Shown here: one piece after another, positions 58,401 to 64,000 of the stretch
Position numbering within the stretch: position 1 is the stretch's first letter
Layout of the letters: each line of letters starts with the position of its first letter
NCBI RefSeq assembly: GCF_030272615.1
Contig: NC_081414.1
Span: forward strand, 237,696,233 to 237,760,232
Length of the DNA stretch: 64,000 nt
Source of the DNA: Cryptomeria japonica
Taxonomy: Eukaryota; Streptophyta; Pinopsida; Cupressales; Cupressaceae
Reading direction: 5' to 3'
Program-made: the position numbers and the translations under genes
Notes under the pieces: generated by a model
What the model was told of the DNA's origin: nothing
Seen by the model: the letters and a program-made list of their open reading frames with translations, nothing else
The model's database searches: none

Positions 58401-59603
58401 TAATATAACAAACTTGTGTTTATCTCCTGTCATATGATGTGAGCATCCACTATCTATAATCCAAGAATCATTAGTGTTTATGTGAGATATTAGGGCTTTT
58501 TCTTCATACCTTTCTTCGTCTAATCCATCTTTGATAGCCACATAAACTACTTCCTCTATATCTGTTTCATCTAATTTATCATCATTGGATTTCTCATCAA
58601 CTATTAAGCATGTCTTTTTATCTCTTCTTTTGAAGTTTCGGTGTCCTCTGTAATGATTATCTTTCTGTCTATCATCTCGGTAATCTCTCCTTTCAGTAGA
58701 ATCTTTGTCAGGATAGTTAGAAGCCATATGTCCTATTTTATCACAATTGAAACATTTCAAAGGTAGTTTTCCTTTATACTTACCTTTGCCTCTCGGTAAC
58801 CTTTTGGCTAATAGTGCTTCAAACTCTTCTTGCTTACTGATTTCCTCATACAGTTTGTGTACTTCTTCCATGTTCTTATGAAATGTTTCACTTGCTCCAC
58901 TATGATCTCCTTCAGAGTACTTATACTTTCTTTCATTGTAATCATTAGATTCATCAAGATGAAAAGAACTAAATGCAGATTCAATTTTATTTACTGAAGA
59001 TCCACTATTATCAAAATTACTTAACTCAAATGCATGTAGCTTACCAATAGTAGCATCTAAAGAAACTGACATATTAGGTACAAACCTCAATTCATTGATT
59101 GCAAAGACTTAGATTACATAAGTCGGTAGAAGGGTTCTCAACAACTTACTTGTTATGTCCTTTTCTTTAATAGTTCCACCTACTCCTTTGATTTGATTGA
59201 CAATCTCCTTTAGTCTTGTACTGTACTAAATTATGTTCTCACCTTCATTCATCCTCATAGTTTCAAGTTGTCCTCTTAGACTATCTACTTTTTCTCTTTG
59301 AACATGTTTATCTCCTCCATATACTGATATGAGCTTATCCCACATTGCCTTTGCATCATTGCATCCTTCTAGATCATTAAACTCTGAGTCGGTCAATGCA
59401 GATGTTATTTCAATCATTGCTTGAATATGTTCTTTCTTTGCCTTTATCTATTCCATAGTTAATAGATAGGTGCTCGATGTAACAAAATCATTCTCCAGAT
59501 AGTATACATCATATTCTCCAACTCCTGATAGATGTAGCTTCATCTTTTTCTGTCATGTAGAGAAACTTGACTTGTTCAGCTTTGGTGCATCCCTCTTATA
59601 CAT
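55408..59603 (-). pseudogene. gag-pol: Copia gag-pol polyprotein (broken)
   Basis: From ATG 59603. The gag region (UBN2-like, 59226-59603) is followed by a zinc knuckle at about 58725-58765 (CFNCDKIGHMASNY), where the last Cys is Tyr. The protease motif DSGCSHHM lies at about 58433-58460 and the GAG-pre-integrase H/C region at about 57960-58090. Integrase has Asp in HIDLCGP (57890), Asp in RSDRGGEF (57675) and Glu in QQNGIAER (57565). RT has FVDDII at about 56345-56362, and RNase H YTDADW at about 55870. It ends at TAA/TAG near 55408. Breaks: stops in gag (four, including TAG at 59226), a frameshift near 57710, and TGA at 57370, 56761 and about 56589. It made the particle proteins and enzymes of the element; this copy cannot. 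Confidence 0.9.
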
Positions 59604-59653
59604 CTTTGGATCTTTAACTCAAGTGGCTTTAAACTTTTCTTCCGAAGTCCAAA

Positions 59654-59665
59654 GCTCTGATACCA
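59654..59665 (-). promoter_or_regulatory. Primer binding site of the copia element (tRNA-iMet)
   Basis: TGGTATCAGAGC on the minus strand, two bases from the LTR end. This is the classic Ty1/copia site complementary to the 3' end of initiator methionine tRNA. Confidence 0.95.
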
Positions 59666-59667
59666 AT

Positions 59668-61216
59668 TGATAGTTCTGATACTTAATATAAGTACATATC
59701 CAATAGCCAACAAAATGAGAGGGGGAGGGGGGGTGAATCATACAAACTTAATCTTCCATAAAAACATCAGATTCAACCTCGGTAACATATATATCAGTAA
59801 TATAACCAAAACTGCCAAACATGCAAACTCAAAAGCATATAAACATCATAAACCTCATAACACCAGATTTAACATGGAAACCCAAATAGGGAAAAACCAC
59901 TGTGGGATTTCGGACCCACTAAGAAATATACTCTTTTAGAGTATGCTCGGTTAAAAGCAAATCATGTTAAAGATTACAAACACATTGCTAGATGTGACCT
60001 GGTTAAGGGATTTCCCTTAGATCTGTTAGGATCTTCACCTTGTTAGAAGTGACCTTGTTAAAGGATTTTAAACACTCAATCAGAATGTCACCTTGCTAGA
60101 GGGTTTTACAAATAAGACTGTTAAGTCTACTTGGTTAAGAGATTTTCTGTCACTTTTTCAAAATAACAGTAATAAAAATCTATCTACAACTTCACATCTA
60201 AAATGCTAAAGCAGATTCCTATTTGTTCAATACAATCTAGACATAAAACTAATCTTGTCTATTTGCTGGGCTTCTATACTCTGTTATTCTAACAGGTCTT
60301 CAAGCTTCGGTGTTCAGTAATCACTATATAGCATCCATGTGCATACACTTGCCTCCATACCTTGTTTATCAACAATTTCTTATTTATAAACAATTAGGTA
60401 ACCGCTTAATCTCCTTGATCACATTTCTCATGATCAATCATAGCCATCAGATCTTCAATCTTGTCCAGGTTCAATGCATCTTTATCTGAAAATGTTTTAC
60501 CCTGCCTTGGAACTTGCATACATTTCTTGGAACTTGTGCCAGGGTATTGTGGTTCAATCTGCACTGTAGATCTTTATGCCGACTTTCCATTGCCTTAGAT
60601 TCGTTAACAAACTTCATCCACGGCTCACCAATCATTTAATCAGTTCCAGCTCATCAACCTCCTTCATTAAATAACGCATGCAAACATTTAATGCATTCTG
60701 TTATAGCTCGGTTACAACTCGGTAGCAACTCGATGAATACTAAACTTCACTCAGTAGACATTCTGCCTTCATTAACCGATAGCGATAACCTTAGGGTTTA
60801 CCGACTAGGTTCCTTAGGGTTTACCGACTAGGTTCTTTGCTTGGTAACATAGTATAGTATTAACCTTTACAATTTACAACATATGTATGATGTTAAAACA
60901 ATCTAAACATCATGATTTCATTATTGTCTGACTCGGTAGTAGTTGCCCATTGAATACCTTATTCATCCCCTTATTCATCATAATCTTTCATGTGTCTTTT
61001 ACCAACATCTTTATATTCTTTAAATCATACTTCTCAAGATATGGCAACATCATACTAAATTAGAAAATCAATTTCTTGACATCAATGACAAAATAATAAT
61101 ATCAAGACAGTAAACATCCTTAATCAGTTATATACATAATCATCAACAACCTTCTCAATATCCTTATGAAATGCCAACAATCTTTCATTATCTGTTATAA
61201 TGCAATATTACCAACA
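59668..61216 (-). repeat. 5' LTR of the copia element
   Basis: 1,549 bp, TG...CA bounded, with a TATA box (minus strand) at 60381-60388. It includes a direct repeat of TTAGGGTTTACCGACTAGG (about 60791-60833). Confidence 0.95.
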
Positions 61217-61221
61217 AGGGT

Positions 61222-62180
61222 GACCAACATGAGTTTAAGTTTTGGTAAAATTGAAGGGTTTTGAAACTTAGATTAGAAATTGACAAGGTTGTGACAACCA
61301 TGTCAAAAGTTGACAAAGTTCTCAAAATGGATTCTATTGCCAAATGTTTTTGCCTATATGAGTATTGAAGAGCAAGCGAGGCATGAAAATTGTCTTAATT
61401 AAGTTGAAGTTTTGTAAGAAGCTTTATAAGGTTTTGAAACCTCTATTAACTTCCAACAAGGTTCTCACAACCTTGTTGGACTTCAATGAGGTTGTCAAAA
61501 GTGGTTCAATATTCAATGCTAGGTGTCAAAGTGTTCATGGATGCATAGGTTTAGGTGAATATTAGTGTTATGTTAGCCTCACAATAGAGGGGGGAATGTA
61601 AGAGAGGGACACATCGAAACAATGTGTAGCATCTGAAAAAAAAGAAATGTGATGTTTTTGTTCTTGTTCCATCGGCTATTTAACAAGAAGTTGGAGTGGT
61701 GGGTCTTGTTTCCATCAAAGAGGCATTAGAGACTCCAAACCATTGATCTCCAATTGGAGACATCCAATGGCCCATGCATTGGCAGGGATCTTGGTGGAGG
61801 TAAAGAGTGGAATGATATGTGACTGGTCGAGGCAGAAGAGTTTGCATTTCCATAGGCCTTCCATGCTTCCCATGTTGAACCAATGATCCAAGCAAGTGAA
61901 TTGGTTTTTTTTGCACACCTCTTCTAATGGTTCAATGATGCAGAGGATCCAATGGCTTTGATGATTCACTTGAGGTTTTAATGATGATTACTCATTGAAA
62001 CAAATTGTTGAGAGTCTCATAGGTCTTTACAGTGGCAAGATCCCTAATCACAAAACCCCACCTTTGACCTACCACTTTGCATTGCCTTAACTACACCTAT
62101 ATTGCTTTCACTATGCCTACAACACCTAAGAACTATTTAGGTATACTAAAGTTAAAAAGTTGTAATAGATTCATGTTTAG
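61222..62180. other. Non-coding flank
   Basis: 61230-61500 has loose repeats with GACAAGGTTGTGACAACC-like sequence, related to 52800-53004 on the other side of the copia element. The ORFs here are short and not convincing. Confidence 0.4.
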
Positions 62181-62421
62181 CCATGCTACAAACACCCTTC
62201 TCTAACATGTGTCATCTCCTTGATCATGGTCCTCGATGAATTTACCAGGATGATTTGATCTTTTGATATGGCATTGATAAGGAATAGTCCTTATCAATGT
62301 TGTCATGCTGCAAACACCCTTCTCTAACATGTGTCATCTCCTTGATAATGGTCCTTGATGAATTTACCAGGATGATTTGATCTTTTTATATGACATTGAT
62401 AAGGAATAGTCCTTATGCCTT
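62181..62421. repeat. 122-bp tandem duplication
   Basis: Both units carry CAAACACCCTTCTCTAACAT and GATAAGGAATAGTCCTTAT (starting near 62185 and 62307) and differ at several bases. GGAATAGTCC/TTAT gives each unit a short hairpin. Confidence 0.8.
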
Positions 62422-64000
62422 CGTGGCTATAAAATACTTCGCCACCCTCATTTCAAAAGAAGACCCTCTTTAGTTTCTCTATTAAAGACTTGCATCTTCT
62501 ATAATTCTTTACAAATGTAAATAGGCTCAATGCCTTTGAATCAATAGAAATTGCTTATTTCATCTTTGTCTATTCCTATATGTTGTCTAATTTCTTCTTA
62601 TCCTCATATGTGAATGAGTTCACTATCTTTCTTGGATGGGTATGCTCTATAATAATAATTTGCAAGAACTATTTGTGGATACCCTCTTTCCTCTTAGTAA
62701 TTATTGAATCTTTTAACTTCATATTTGTCTATAAGGGTTGCCAATTGAGATCTATGCAAGTTTAGGTGATTTTGTTGATTTTTTGTGTTATTGTGAGCAA
62801 GGAGGAAATCATTAAGTCTTGGCATGTCATCACCTCCTTTTCTTTTTTACATCTCTTTCTCCCCCTTTTCCTTTGTAAGTTATAATCTTATTAGATTTAG
62901 TTGAAGCTCTATTGAGTTGGACCAACACACATACTTAACTCAAGAAACAAACCAACTAGCTTTCTCTAGAGGTTTGACCTCAATCACAAGGGTCCCACAC
63001 CTTGAAGCCATTCCCATTGTTTCATTGGAATGTTGAAATAGTTTCAACAAAGGGCACAACTTTCAAGTGATAATAATTTTTGACACACCTAATGGGACAT
63101 GTTTTACGAGCTTTAATCATTTTGCTAAGAATATTGGAGTGATATGGACAATTACAGTCATTGGACACAACATTTTAAGCACTTGGTTACTATTTATTTT
63201 ACATTCCGATCTCTTTTTTTCAAATTATGCTAGCTATTCATGCCAAGAGTACAAATGAGAGATTCTTCAAGAGGTACTTTTTCATTTGTCAAATTAATAA
63301 TTTTTACTTCAATTAGAAAAGAAAGAAGATTATTTGAATCTCTAGTAAGATCTAGGAATTCAATATCACCTCTTCCAAGAGCCCAATCTACTCCTCCATC
63401 TGGTAGATTTCCTTATCCAAGAGCACCTACTATCCTAGCTTAGAAGGATGACATACTAGTAGATGCCCTTTAAAGTACCTTATTTATTAGCAAAAATACT
63501 ACCACCCCCATAGAGCACATACTTAGATATTGCAAATATTTTATTTTATAGTGCCCCTCCTATTTGTATCCTTGAGGTTTGGATCTCAACATTTTTTGCA
63601 GTTGTGTCAAAGGATGCACAGGTCATTGTACTTGTGCTTTCATTGTCAATGTTTAGCGATGGTTCAACTTTACCATTTTCTTTATGACTTATGTTCTTTC
63701 TTTGTGTAGTGTGTTTGGATTACCTACATGTTCAAGATGTGGTTGCTCAACATGTCAATTGTTGTTGTTCAATGGATAGATGCATGATTTATTTTAATTC
63801 TTCAGTTCATTGATGAGAATAATAGTATTAATATGTTGATTAAATCTAATTATGATTTTATGATGTTTTAATACTTGGGTTATATATTTATATGATGATG
63901 TACAAAATTGGGTATTTATGATATGCCATCTTCATCTATATATATACATTGAGTAGGGTACCCTAGACATGCATGTTGAGTTGTTAGAAGTACATGGTTA
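62422..64000. other. Non-coding flank, possible old LTR fragment
   Basis: GGCTATAAAATAC (about 62424) followed by AATCAATAGAAA-like sequence (about 62540) resembles a plant promoter and 3' end, as in an LTR, but no second boundary is seen. A 67-codon ORF (63240-63443) is unrecognised. Nothing else is supported. Confidence 0.3.

Larger units (their letters stand above)
53010..61216 (-). mobile_element. Complete Ty1/copia LTR retrotransposon, 8.2 kb
   Basis: LTRs at 59668-61216 (5') and 53010-54548 (3') bound it, with exact 5-bp duplications AGGGT (53005-53009 and 61217-61221). A PBS complementary to initiator tRNA-Met follows the 5' LTR. The internal order is gag, protease, integrase, RT, RNase H, which defines Ty1/copia. 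The coding region has several stops and one frameshift, so it is not autonomous. By eye the LTRs differ by a few percent, indicating an old but not ancient insertion. Confidence 0.95.

Noticed and set aside
63240-63443. 67-codon ORF at the right edge, considered as an organelle DNA insertion
   Set aside because: The sequence feel is AT-rich and basic, but I could not match it to any plastid or mitochondrial gene.
1-64000. tRNA, rRNA or snRNA genes
   Set aside because: I looked for conserved tRNA arms and rRNA segments and saw none apart from tRNA-complementary primer sites.

Overview
This is repeat-rich nuclear DNA from a seed plant with a large genome. The mix of long decayed Ty3/gypsy (Tat-type) and Ty1/copia elements, AT-rich LTRs and a ZNF862-like hAT transposase suggests a gymnosperm, perhaps a conifer; that is inference, because no single-copy host gene is recognisable. 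Nearly everything can be read as one nested stack of transposons, plus a separate copia insertion.

Layout. (1) 1-13154: Ty3/gypsy Tat-type element 1 on the minus strand. It has a 5' LTR (12388-13154), PBS, 2.3-kb leader and a gag-PR-G-patch-RT-RNH-aRNH-INT reading frame broken by only three stops (10014 down to 2533). A 3' non-coding block follows, then an opposite-strand ORF (2-826) running off the left edge. (2) 13155-16213: leader, PBS and 5' LTR of another Ty3-type element (A) with a different LTR and PBS; element 1 sits inside its leader. (3) 16214-43479: an older relative of element 1 (element 2). Its broken gag-pol is at 17538-25047 and its 5' LTR at 42753-43479. Element A interrupts its 3' region and a hAT transposon interrupts its leader. 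(4) 26776-42000: the hAT transposon, 15,225 bp, with an exact 8-bp target duplication (ACACTAAG) and matching imperfect ends. It carries a decayed transposase split by a solo copia LTR, an unrecognised ~1,360-codon G-patch/coiled-coil gene on the minus strand, two smaller unrecognised gene-like loci, and a repeat array.

(5) 43480-53004: degenerate telomere-like hexamer DNA arranged head to head (43885-44945), a possible weakly coding spliced transcription unit, a 308-bp MITE and several tandem duplications. (6) 53010-61216: a complete Ty1/copia element on the minus strand with 1.5-kb LTRs and an exact 5-bp duplication (AGGGT). It has a broken gag-pol and a foreign copia LTR fragment between its polypurine tract and 3' LTR. 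(7) 61222-64000: non-coding flank with a tandem duplication.

The most interesting parts are the hAT element with cargo genes, the unknown G-patch gene, the repeated ACAGACGCG-type motif arrays in the retrotransposon leaders, the opposite-strand ORF of element 1 and the inverted telomere-like block. Many stop codons fit C-to-T change in methylated DNA: CAG/CAA to TAG/TAA, CGA to TGA, TGG to TGA. Identifications rest on motifs read by eye; no database search was possible.
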